This document shows positions 11,445 to 22,977 of a stretch of 64,000 nt of DNA, piece by piece. The translations under genes were made by a program, and so were the position numbers. Position 1 is the first letter of the stretch, and each line of letters starts with the position of its first letter. The notes beneath the pieces were generated by a model. The model was not told the DNA's origin. It saw only the letters and a list, made by a program, of their open reading frames with translations, and did no database searches. This DNA is from Blattamonas nauphoetae (lineage: Eukaryota; Preaxostyla; Oxymonadida), in assembly GCA_033064195.1 (NCBI GenBank), contig JARBJD010000061.1:186001-250000 (forward strand). Reading direction: 5' to 3'.

Positions 11445-14400
11445 TCCAAGACAAACGAGTGCTCCTCAACACAGCGAGTACCTCGAAGTGGGCTGGCCGA
11501 TAAAAAGATTCAAAGAAACAAAATAAAAGGTTTTATCTGTTTCCGAATTACCCAACGGGGAACTAGAAGTTCACAGGTTGGTTTTGCCCTCCGAAGAGGG
11601 CTGTTGAGGAAAACAAAAAGGGTTATGTGGGCAAGAAATCCCTAACAGGGAACAAAAACTTGCCAAATGGTCTAATGAGACGAGGTGAAGTGAAAAAGCC
11701 AGAACTTGCCAGGTTGTGTGGCAGAGTTGCAGGTTGAGGAGCACTCGTTTGTCTTGGAGGAGTTCCCTTGGTCACTCCAAGCCCAAACGAGGGCTCCTCA
11801 ACACAGCGAGTGTTGAAAGGTAAGCTAAAGAGAGAGAAGTAAAAAGGAGTAAGCCTTTTCGCTCTTCCTTCCAAGAAATGAGAGACTAGGCCGTGACCCC
11901 CATCGGGACTGGCACCTCCTGGAGAACAAGTTCTGGTTAAAGATGAAGACAAGAAACAGAGGAGGAGGGCTTGGCGATCAATCACCCGCACCACTGTCTC
12001 CTCGATCAGCCCTCCCCACTTTGGTCCTCATTGTGCTCACCTCTCGTCCCTTCATCCTCATCTCACTTTCAAATCGAGAGAGGGCAAGCCTTGACGAGAG
12101 TTTCCTTCCGATCCTCCCATGTTGATTGACATTCAAATCAACATTGTTCTATTGATCCACTCGATCGCAATCGCGATATCTATTCACCCGTCTCCTTGTT
12201 CGCATTTCAAATCGATTCCTTCTCAACCAAGGCGAGAGACCCATTGGTGGCGCCGTGCACTTGCTCCTCTTCCACAAACCCCACTCTTTCAATCCAGAGA
12301 ACAACATACCGAGACTGTGCATCTCCACACTTCACTCCCTCTGTCAACCCCATCTATCACCCTCAAACAAACTCTCTCCTTCAGACTCTGCACAGTCATC
12401 CCTGTGGAGATATTCTCACCCATATAATCCACACATCCAGTTCACTTGCTCCCCATCACTTCGCCAATGGTGATCTTTTCTTTCCACGACTATCCTCCAA
12501 ATTGAGAACAAGTGTGGTGATGCGCTGCTCACGTTGGCCACCGACATCTTCTTCACAGTTTCTCACACGTATAAGGAGGGACGCGGGAAGTACGATGGGC
12601 CGAATGCGATCTGGTTATGACAGTTTGTCCTGTGGCATATTCACACTCCCATCGCTGACACCTCCATTTCAGATATCCATCTCCCTCATGTCCATTGATT
12701 GATGATCCCCTTCATCGAGACTCCTTTCCAAAGAATGTGTCAGCGCATGTTTGAGAAGAGTGACGAACGTTGTTTGTTGTCAGACATCCACCCTCTGCAT
12801 TTCGGAGTTCCTCGCCGACACAGCCTCGATCAACAGTGTCCGTATCCGTCGTTGGACATTGGCATGGGTTAAACAGCAGAGCATTCTGCCCCTTTTCATC
12901 ACATCACTCGAAGCTAGCACCTTGGAGAAAAGAAAAGGTCCACAATCTTCCGGGTGTCTATCTCAAGATGACCAAGAGAACGATGTGGGCAGTTCTACGA
13001 TTCTCATTCGCAGTCCGAATCCTTCTGATTCCAGAGAATATCTGATTGATTTCAACAGTGTTCTTGGAAACGAAGAAGCAGCCCCTCCTGAACTCGTATT
13101 AACTTCGTTTCTGATCCACCCTCCATCGATGTCTTTAATTGAGCTCCAATACTACTTCACTCCCATCTCTACTCAATAGGACAGTTCGCTTGTTCACAAT
13201 CCCTGTTCCAAAGGGATCTTTGGAGAGTTGCTCATTGTCGCAACATCGTGATGGGGTGTAGTGAATCTGGTCGTGTTCTCGTCTGGTCAGTCGAACATGT
13301 ATTTCGATCCCACCAGCGAGCGGAGTTGACAGAAAATGTACCAGATATCGATTGAGAAAACACTTCAAACTTCTGTTGAGCGAATGCTGAGTGAGGCGAC
13401 TGCGATGGAATATCGATCAAAGACGTTTTGATATGGTGGTGTCACGGACCGTCAAATCAGAGATGAAGATGGAAATCTGGTTCCACTTCTCTTCTCCCAA
13501 TTCAATCTTCCACGACACCAAACGATCCTTGTGTCGTTGAGGCAATCGAAGATCGGCCTATTACATCTGTCACGGCTGCCAATCAATTTAGCTTCTGGAT
13601 CATCTTCCTTATCGATAACGGATCCTCATTTCCTCCTGGGAGAAGTCGCCTCAGAGATTGACACAGAAGACCTATTCCGTTGATGTCTTCCGCCCTGTCC
13701 ACACACTGTCCAACTCGACAGGCTTCCTTCTCCTCACTTCGGCATCGCATTTTACTCGCCACGAGCACCTCGTGTTTCATTTTGTTGATGCTGTACATGA
13801 AGCGAACAGGAAAGGGAGTATGGATTGATCGGTTATTCTGCCACTGGCACCATTGGAGAGGGTAGTTGAGAGATTAGATTGAAGACTTGATTTCGACTTG
13901 GCCTGATATCACAGTTTCTGAACATTTCACACTTCGATGACCTCCATTCAATTCCTCTTGATAGAGACCGTCCGAGAGAGGCCTCCCCCTTTTGGTGTGA
14001 GGGAGATTGGCACGATTGTGGATGAGAGGACGTTAGTGAGCAGACAGGAGTCGCCGATGTTGGTTGTACTCATCCTCTCCAAATGTGTCTGTTGTGTAGT
14101 TAATGTCGTATCCCGCGAATGTCGCAGACTCGGTGAGTCGGATTCGCTCCTCGTTATCGCTGTCAGGTGCTATCTTCCCTTTCTGAAGAATGGTCTCACA
14201 AGCAGCAAGTTTTCTGAATATACTTCTTGACCACTTCAGGCTTGACTTCCATATTCACTGGTTTTAGAGCCGCTTCAGAGTGTCGTTCCCAAAGTTCGAG
14301 TGAAAGCTCCTCTGTACACCTTCGCAAAGTATTGTTCAAAGTTCGTTCCCGTTGTTCATTGATTGTCCAAGAGTAGTGAGTTTCTCCTGGGAAAAGTGTT

Positions 14401-16180
14401 ATTTTTCTCGTGCTTCTTGTGTCGAATCTGTTGTGCGTATTTTAAATCCGCTTGAAATTTCTGCTTCACTTCCCGCAATTCATTCTTCCGACCGTGCCGA
14501 GGGGATTGCAGATCGCAGTGTGTCCTCTCAAGCTCTTTGTGGCTTGAATTTTTAAGTACCACAGGAATGTGGATAGAATCGGAACTATCTGCCTTCCTCA
14601 CGACAGCGATGGTGAGATTCCTGTCTCGGATTCGAGGCATCAATGATGGACATGTTCCAGATTAGGTTGTCGTGAAATTTCTCACGGTAATCAGGAAGAA
14701 CATGATTCGATGGAAAATATTGACATGAGGACGGTCCTGGATTGTCTGCATTCCAGTGAGACAGTCCATAACAACAGCGTCTGGCTAGCCTGATGATAAT
14801 CATACATCTTGGTTACGCAGTTTGTGCGAGATAACCATGTGATATCCCTTGTCGTCCCTCCAAATTTCTGGATTTGGAGGCCACGAGCTGCAGATAACGA
14901 ATGGGATGCAATTCTTCCCATGAGATCAACTGTCCTCCCAGTATCATCGTTCATAGTTGAAGAAAACTCGAAGTTGAACCCAGAAACTGAATTGGGACGT
15001 CTTAAGTGTCGATCTGGCGTAAAATTTCTCCAGGCGATCGAAATGTTCCATCTGTCGGTCCGCACCCGTTAAAACCCAACATAAACGATCGTGGTCGATT
15101 TATGAAGTCTGATGGACGTCCAGACTCAGCTTGTGTTCGATCGGATCGTCGGACATGATCCACTGGTATAGCCTCTTGTATACGAACGTCAATCATCTCT
15201 AGAGCTTGTGTTGTGACGCCATGATGTGTATGATTCTTGGGGATGGTGATATGTGCCATCATTCTGATTTATCTCCTCACTGGGTGGTGATGTTAATGAG
15301 CAGCATTTCCCGAATGAGATTCTCCAGCGTGAGAGAAATTTGGGCGTTGTCCGCATTGTAATGTGTTTCGAAGATGAGTCTCGTATTATTATTAACCTTT
15401 GAGTTCGTGGGCGCAACTTAACGCATCAACTTGGGTGGGCAACTAGTTCAGTCCTTTGGCATAAACATGAGTCCTCGATACGACTCGGAATTGGCGTTTT
15501 GTACGACCTCCCCAGCGATCGGAATGATCAATGTCTTCATTTGTCCAGAGCAGATGTCCGATCCCACGGCGTTCGACACGTACGAAATATCGTGTGTCAC
15601 TGCAAATCGCCTCAAGTGAATGATATTTGATTGTGAGTATCACTCGCATTCGTGTGAAAGGACGCTAAACGCCTTGAATCAGTCCTTTCTTGTCGAACGG
15701 TGTTTGAACTAGAAACATGGGCTATTCGACAAAATTTTGACTTCTGTGAAAGAAGCTGATATAGGGTCCAATGATGTCCGAGATAAGTGACACCCTGCTC
15801 CACCTCCTCGTCTTCCTTGTTCGCTGCGCTTGTCGTTTCCCGTCGGTGAATTTTAGTCACCTGGACTGTCCCTGCATCTTATTTCGGGTTGTTTCGCCTA
15901 AGTGAACCTCGTCGCAATCAACTCCAGTGATTATGAGGTGTAGTTTGTGAATGAACTTCTTCGCTTGAGACAGAAATGACTGCATGGTATTGGAATGACG
16001 GAACTGCTAGTTCGTCGTTATGTCCATTCTTGACAAGGAATTGAGAAAAATATTTTGACTCACAGCAATATAGTTTTGTAAAAAGACGAGGAGGTCAATA
16101 TATTTTGTTTTTAGAATCTCAGATCGGCCAGCCCACTTCGAGGTACTCGCTGTGTTGAGGAGCCCTCGTTTGGGCTTGGA
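11445..16180. mobile_element. 4.7-kb decayed TIR element in the pseudokinase gene
   Basis: The ends form an inverted repeat of about 60 bp. Both read, inward, TCCAAG, then a copy of AAACGAG, then CTCCTCAACACAGCGAG, then TACCTCGAAGTGGGCTGGCC. The gene flanks meet in frame as ...GTC AC|T GGT ACA GAA... if the whole segment is removed. I could not settle a target duplication. A third copy of the outer end sequence lies inside at about 11755-11820, inverted relative to the right end. The interior has no long frame, only broken coding remnants on both strands (for example around 12500-13400 plus and 14350-15860 minus). The family is not identified and a virus-like element is not excluded. It is treated as a broken fossil. 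Confidence 0.65.
11755..11820. repeat. internal third copy of the 4.7-kb element's outer terminal sequence
   Basis: Shares CTTGGTCACTCCAAGCCC and the following CTCCTCAACACAGCGAG with the right end at about 16155-16200 (inverted) and the left end at 11445 (direct). It suggests a nested or rearranged end. Confidence 0.6.
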
Positions 16181-18576
16181 GTGACCAAGGGGAACTCCTG
16201 TTTCGAGATGTCAAACACTTCCAGAAGAAGACCACACGGAATCAGTGTTGCTCCTTGGATGGCGATGGAGAATGTCTGCTTCTTCTTGTCGAACTTCGCT
16301 GTTGATGTGGAAGAGAGTGCAGGGATGAAGAATGGCGCGTGAAGGATCGATTCGAGTCCACTGAGAGTGCAGTTGGAAGAAGAGATCCACGGTGATGGAC
16401 TGGTTGGAGTTCCGTCCCCTCCGCTCAAGCTCCCGATTGTCAAGTTTCCTTCGTCCGAGCAGTCGATGTTTCTGCGGGCGGAGGGGAAGGAGGAGAGGGC
16501 GGGAGAGTTGTCGTGAAAGGCACTCGTTTCGACAGTCAGTTCTCCTCCTGTCATCTTAATCCCTCCTGTCGACAACTTCGTGAATGTTGACGATGTGATC
16601 GATGTAGTCGTGTTTTCAAGAACGAATGCCGAGGTGTCCCAAGAACACGAGAAATCATCTGAATTCAGCATTTCAGGCGTTGATGGTGACAGACCAGCGA
16701 TGGAACACGATTCAAGTGTCAGATGGCCATCAATCATTCGAAAGAAGATGAGAGTTGGCGATTGTTCAACCACAACGTCAACTTGGTTCATCCAAACTCG
16801 ACCACCACGCACGTCAATCATCCCTTCTCCCTCACTCAGCGCAGAGGAGGGAGACGAGACGAACAGTTCGGGTTTCGTGGACGGACCTGCTCTGATCGCA
16901 GAGTCCTCATGAGACTCGATTTTGAGATGTGCTCTCAGAGTTGTGTTGCGGATGATCGAGAATGTCGATGATGTGATCCCAATCTCTCGCACAATCCTCC
17001 TTCCAACTTCCATCGAACGGCAAGGATCATCTTCACTTCCACAAATCCGACTTTCTGAGCCAGCTGAGTCGATGGAGAGTGTCCGACCATCCAAGTGGGA
17101 GAGTTGCTGAGACAGCTGTGGACGGATCTTGCACAGTGACCAGGAAAGAATGAGAATCAGAAAGTTGAACGTGGTATTCCGTTCCAGGAACCAGAGCTGT
17201 TCCGTGGAAAGAAATAATGCAGCTCGTACGAATAGAATTCGCAAAATCAAACGAGACAGAGTCGATTTGAGGAGGAGAAGGAACACGAACGGTGATTCCT
17301 TCGTTCACAACATATTTCTGGGGGTCTGGAGTGGTTACAGAATAGATCTTCCCAAGAAGAAGTTTTTCGATTGACTCGATTCGGCCAGTGTTAAATTGAG
17401 CTGAGCATTCCGTCGAAGATGAGCAGGTCATTGCTGAAGTTGATGTCCACGTGTTCTGCCCATCTTTCAACTTGATGAGGCCGAGATTGGCGACCAGGGC
17501 TCGTCCTTCGAAAGTGATGTCGATTTGTGACAGATCACCGTTCAGAACGGCAGAGACAACTCTTTCAATCCGACTTGGTTCAGACGGCGTGCAGAATGAG
17601 GTTGTTCCAGCTTCGAAGAAGACAGACACTCCCTGCTTGGTGAACGAGGAGAGAGAATACTCTGTCCCAAACTCGAGTTGGGTGTCCCTCCCTTCTCCAT
17701 CTTCGAATGGATACAGTGCGACTGACAGTGTCGAGAATGTTCCATCAGCTTCTGTTGTCACGTTCAGTTTCTTCACGTGTGTCTGCTCGTTCGTTTGAGG
17801 TTTCGATTGGAGAGTGAGTGTGTATTGTGTTTGGCCGAGAAGAGCACATGAGTTGAACGAGAGAGTGATGGTTGTCTTCAGATCGTCCACAAATGTGAGG
17901 CTGGAAGAGACACCGAGAAGCCGTTCTGGTTCTGCTTTCGTTGTGAAGGACAAACCAGACACGAAGAGCACATCCTTATCATCGGAGTCTTTCACTCCGG
18001 TCACAGTGTAGCGAGTGTTGTAGTCCAGCTCAATCAAACTCGTACTGGACGAGAAGAGCACAGCCGATCCAGTTCCTGTCGTCGACGATAGGAATGTCAC
18101 GTTGAAGGACTTGAGGATGTTTGTTCCTGCTTCATTCACGGTCACTGTGTATATCGCATCTCTCGACATCATCCGGCCCTCCACAGCAAATCCAACTGTC
18201 TTCTCGCTGTCAGGATAACCTGTGATGCGAAGGGCAGTGAGTCGAGATGGTTCAGTCGGGGTCGTGATCATCGATGATGTGAAGGAGCTGGTCTGCGCAG
18301 TGAGAGAAGATACAATTTTTGTGATTTTGTATTTTGTGTCATACTTCAATGTTGATGAAGTTGTTGGAAACATAGTGATGTTCCACTGTTCCAGCGTCGA
18401 GTCTGACGTTGGAGAGAGTGTGATTCTCACTGTGTGAGCAGTTCCTGTCGGATTCTGTTCTGTCAGAGTGAGAGTGTAATATTCTGTGATCTGAAGGACT
18501 GAAGTAAAATGGGTTCATTCGTATTGTGGTATCCCTTACATGAGGTTTATTCGATCAAGGTCAGACTGCGATGTGA

Positions 18577-18662
18577 GAAGGGTGATGAGAGAGGGGATGC
18601 CAGAGTGTGATGAAAGAGTTTGGAGGACGCCTCGCTGAGTACCAGCCAGAGAAAGAAGATGA
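18577..18662. repeat. partial duplication of an internal part of the next gene
   Basis: About 85 bp nearly identical to 19325-19410, which codes for part of the minus-strand protein at 18803-21974 (SSHSGIPSLI region). It sits exactly where the pseudokinase gene loses its 5' part. A local duplication probably replaced that gene's front. Confidence 0.75.
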
Positions 18663-18802
18663 CAGAGGCGAAGAGGGTGTGTCCATTGCCACTTGTGATC
18701 CGCGATTGGTCTCAATCGGAGACGAGGGAGTGCATGAAAGACTGTCGATTCGGTTTTGCCTGACGGCTTTCTTCCACGTTAAGTTAGTCTCATCTCGATC
18801 TG

Positions 18803-21800
18803 TCAGAGAGACGATGATTTTCTCGAATGGGCGTTCAGAAGTCGAGAAAAGCCGAACACTCTCGTTCTCCATTTTAGGAAATCTTGTCGGATGGTGTCGA
18901 GGAGAATCCCGATCACAGCAACCCCTTTCTCGTAGTCGTCCAAGAATGATGAATTCGTGACAGCGAACACAACGTGATCCAACAAACCAAGTCTCACCAA
19001 TTCCATCCGAACAGCATCAGACGAGAAACTGACAAAGCGATGGAAGAACTCGAGAACAACAGACACGATGGCAGGAGTGTGAGATCTGAGAAGATGAGGG
19101 AAGAGAAGACAAACAACAAAAACTTCAGATAATGGCCATTGTAAGTGAGTTCGATAAATGAGTAGTGCAAAACTGAGGATGGATGAAAACTGAGAAAGGG
19201 CAGACTTGGAAAGTGGACTGACCGCACGAACATGATTAGCTTTGCGAAGTCTCTGTTCAGAGAATCAGTGTCATGAGTGATGTGACTTGAACTATCTATG
19301 AAAGACTCTGGGGTGAGAGGGGCGATGAGAGAGGGGATGCCAGAGTGGGAGGAAAGAGTTTGGAGGACGTCTCGCTGAACACCAGCCAGAGAAGGAAGAT
19401 GGTAGAGGAGTGGAGAGTTGAAGCGAGGAGGGATGCTTAGCCAGTGAAGTGACACAACAACAATCCCAACAGTTCTTAACAGAGACAATTCCTGTTCATT
19501 CGGATTTGAGTCGAATGGAGCCAGCATCGTGAAGACTTTGGCGAGAGACGAGCAAGCACCGAAAGGAGCGACACTTCCACAGAGACTCCAGATAATAAAC
19601 AGAAACCCTCTCCAAAGTGGTTTTTCTGCTTTGACGAGGTGAGATGAGGAGATAAGGAGGTCGAGAAGGCGAGGGGGAGGGAAAGTGGAGTACAGAATGT
19701 GAAACTCATCAAACGGGACACGCTGAAACATGACATCAATAAACATGTTAACAAAGCGAGAGATGATCAGTTCATCGAAGTGAAGAGTGAAGCATCGAAC
19801 GAGGAGGGAGTGTAGACCAACGAGAGGAGAGTGGAGGAACTTCCTCACACTGCAGATTGTCAGATCAGACTGTTTGAAAAAGAAATAGTCTGGATTGTCG
19901 CGGAGATATCGTTCGAACATCAGATCCATCGGGAAGAAGGAGTGTCTGTGTTTGGGGGCGATTGACGTGTGGCTGAGAAAGAGTGCTGGACTGATGAATC
20001 TGTCAAACCAGTGTGGACTTCTCTCCAAATCAATAGTGATGAGTTCTGTGAGCTCTGATGGAAAATCGTATCCATGGATAAGAGACAAAACTTCGGCGAA
20101 GGTAATGTGTGTCAAAGTGTGAGAGAGGTCTGATTTCCTCTGATTCGACCATGGACCAGGTTTGTCTGCGAGACGATCCATCACACGATGCTTCTTCTCA
20201 AACAGAAGAATGAAGTCTGATTTCCATTGTCCTGTCATCGACGGACTACGGTGGCACAGAACCTGATTGATGAAGGAAACGGCTTGATCGAAAAAGGACC
20301 GATCAGTCAGATCTGCAGTCAAAAATCCATCGAAATCGAAATCTATCACATGCATGTCACGTCCAGGTGCACCTCTTGCTCGTTTGGACAGCCAGGTTCG
20401 CCATAACTCCAAGAGCGCTTGCTGCTCAATCTGTGTTCCATCTCGAAAGGCAGATCGGAGAGGCCGAAACTGATCAGCACGGGGATCAAGAGCGGGAAGG
20501 AAGTCGATTATTCGGCCAAAGAGATGGAAGCACATTGCGGCAATAACTTTGCGGGTGTGGTGCAAACCAGCGATGACGAGCGAGAGAAAACTATACATAT
20601 TGTCGATGCATTGTGTTGATTGTGTGGTTGCAACAATTTGAATGCATCGACTGATGGACTGGATCATTTTTGTGTCGTCTGTCTCGTCGAACATCGATGG
20701 ATCGAATCTCTCGTCGAGAGACACTGGTGTGTTAAGGTCAGCGTGCATGATTTCCAAATCTTTCTCTGGGGAGATCCCTGGGCGGAGATTCCACGGGAAG
20801 GAATCAAGTTGTGGTTTGGAGAGAAGGGAATGGAGAACTGTGAGGACCTCACGAGGATGAACAATTAAGGCATCTCGCGAAGTGTGTGGATTCGGTAGAG
20901 CTGGTTGGGGCGATGAGAGGAGCTGGGAATCTGAAGAGGAAGAGGAGTGTTGGGAGGGGAGCTGAGTCTCAGTCGAGAGGCTTGAGATGGAGTGGAGGGA
21001 GGAATCACTCCGAAAAGGAAGGCGAGCTTGGAGCTCCTCCAACGAAGACTCAGCTCGAATGCCCTCTTCGATTCGAGGCGGGTTGGCTCTGTTTTGATAC
21101 TTCACTTGGAGAACTTCGAGTGTTGGTCGGAAACAGCGAGATTGGAGGAAAGAAAGATCAGTCTGAAGAACAATGAAGGGACAAGGGAGACATACCAGTG
21201 ATATCACACCCTTCTCCACCATCTCCATCATCGTCACCCATTCTTTCCAGTCGAAGAACAGATTCCTTACCACCTCCATTGAGTGTTGTTTCTTCACCTC
21301 GTTCAATCCCTCGACAAACTGTTCTGAGAATTCAAAATCATCCTCGCACCGAACCAAGTAGGCAGTTTGAATGACACAGTCATGCTTGGAGATCTCAAGG
21401 AGAATTTTATTGAAAACGCCGGCAAGAATGATTTTGTTAGAGAGCTCGAGATGTTGATCGTTCATCAGAAAAAAGGCAACAACATCGACAATAGTCTGGA
21501 CATGATCGAGAGGAATTGAATTTTGGAGGATGAGATCGCCAGATGTTACAAAATGGTTGAGAAGTGCAACCATCAAGCGTGAGTAAACAAAAACGGTATC
21601 TTCGTAGTCAATTGGGAGAGACAGCCGGTTGGTTTGGTCGAGAGTTCGATAAATGTTCATAACAAACGAGGAGATGGTGGACATGTCAGAAGTGAGGGAA
21701 CCCGCAATTACGTGTGGTTCATGGCGTATGGATGAGGGATCTGTATATCGAGTGAAGAAAGAGGAACGACAAACCGATGAAAATCGTGTCGGATGTGTCA

Positions 21801-21974
21801 ATTCGGAAGTTTTCCGAAACAAGAGGTGGTGCAGAGATGTGCTGCTTTCTGAACAACTCCACACCAATTGCTGCTTCAGCAAACCACTTCATCAATATCT
21901 ACAGGAAGTCAACACAAAAAAAGACATCATACCGTCCAAGAAATTTCGCGTTTCCTTATTTCTAGATTTTGCAT
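18803..21974 (-). CDS. 977-residue protein of unknown function, five exons
   Basis: Exons on the minus strand are 21974-21933, 21898-21775, 21740-21196, 21162-19223 and 19085-18803, which sum to 978 codons including the stop. Introns are 34, 34, 33 and 137 nt with GT...AG ends (GTATGA...TGTAG, GTTTGT...ACAG, GTATGT...TTCAG, GTCAGT...CTCAG). The 33-nt intron keeps the frame open, so an ORF call would miss it. The start MQNLEIRKREISW is the only ATG that joins correctly. The protein is helix-rich (for example SIPLDHVQTIVDVVAFFLMN), with a Ser/Gln-rich linker near one third of its length. It has no signal peptide or membrane segment. It looks like a HEAT-type solenoid. I do not recognise the family and no enzyme motif is seen. 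Confidence 0.82.
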
Positions 21975-22977
21975 GAACGATGTGAGAGATACGCTCCGTA
22001 CTTCATGTGAAAGTGATACATGATCGACAAAACTTTCCCCACAATCGCTGGATTCAGAAAAACTTGTGCTTAGAGAGATTGAAGTCTGATCGCTCATTTC
22101 GATGGCTGTAGCGGTCTTGTCAGAATTTTGAACGGTTGAAATTAATACTGCAAGTGATTGAAAAACGATAGTTTTCAGAAATGGACCGATCCAGGAGAAA
22201 CGAGAGTTCTGAGTTTAACTTCCAGTGATCATGCCCTTTCTTCGGTTCAATCTGCTCTCGATTCAATGATGTTGAGCATCTTCATATCACACAGCAATTT
22301 ATCCTCTCGGAACAAGCTCATCTCTGTGCTTGATTTTTATCTTATCAGTGCCGTTCTTGTTTTGTCGACATCGCTTCACTCTCTACAGTTATCTGTCTTT
22401 CAGAGCTAAAAAAATGCGACAACACGTAAAACGGTTTCTGAATTGATGTGACCAACCCCAATGAAATGCGGTGAGGTCAAAGTGAAATAACGAATCAAAT
22501 GATGTTGAGATTCGTTCGGCCAACGGACAGAGTCTTCTGAAGAAGTCAACTCACCAAGGAACAGCAAGAAAACAAGAGACAATATTGGGCTCAAAGTTGA
22601 TGTGGAGTGGGATGTGGAAAAGGTTGGATTCCTTTTGATGGAATACACTAAAGATAGACTGAGAGAAGCGACAATCTGAAAATGAAGAGATGAAAGGAAC
22701 ACTGAATCAAGAGAATGACATGAGAAAGAAAGACCATCCCACTAGATTTCTAATCAAGAGTTGATGGATGGAAGAGAATGCGTGATAGAATGAAACCATT
22801 GTTCGAAACGTGTGTGAAGATGATGATGTGATTTCCTCCTGGTAGACCGTGTCTTTCAGCTGAATGTTTGTGTGGTGAGTTCATTCAGCAGATGAATTGA
22901 GTTGAATGTGGTCGTGTGAGTGATTGCCCAACTTCTAGAAAGGCGATGCGATCGGAGTTGAGAGAGAGTGTGTGTGA
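21975..22977. other. intergenic, about 1 kb
   Basis: Between the start of the 977-residue gene and the 3' end of the next minus-strand gene. It contains only short weak frames, with no repeats or RNA genes that I can support. Confidence 0.5.

Larger units (their letters stand above)
7169..18500 (-). pseudogene. decayed beta-helix / membrane / pseudokinase gene split by two TIR elements
   Basis: Gene sequence survives in three blocks: 18500-16181, 11444-11327 and 8266-7169 (minus). The first block has beta-sandwich-like repeats (pattern Y-x-L-T-L; EPSRL at repeat borders), then right-handed beta-helix sequence ending in the family landmark FFIPALSST...IPCGLLLEVF. The third has EWRGRLIFG, a membrane helix after MKWWLPLAIVLGV, a basic stop-transfer WRRRKL, and a kinase-like tail ending in ERWRAPEQF, LGLVLWEIETGQIPF and CLCVNADDRPSL. 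These are kinase C-lobe landmarks (APE, the F helix, the final Arg). No Lys/Glu pair, HRD or DFG is present, so it is a pseudokinase. There is one frame change near 17085 and the 5' end stops at about 18500 near an unrelated duplicated segment. This is a broken copy. Confidence 0.8.
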
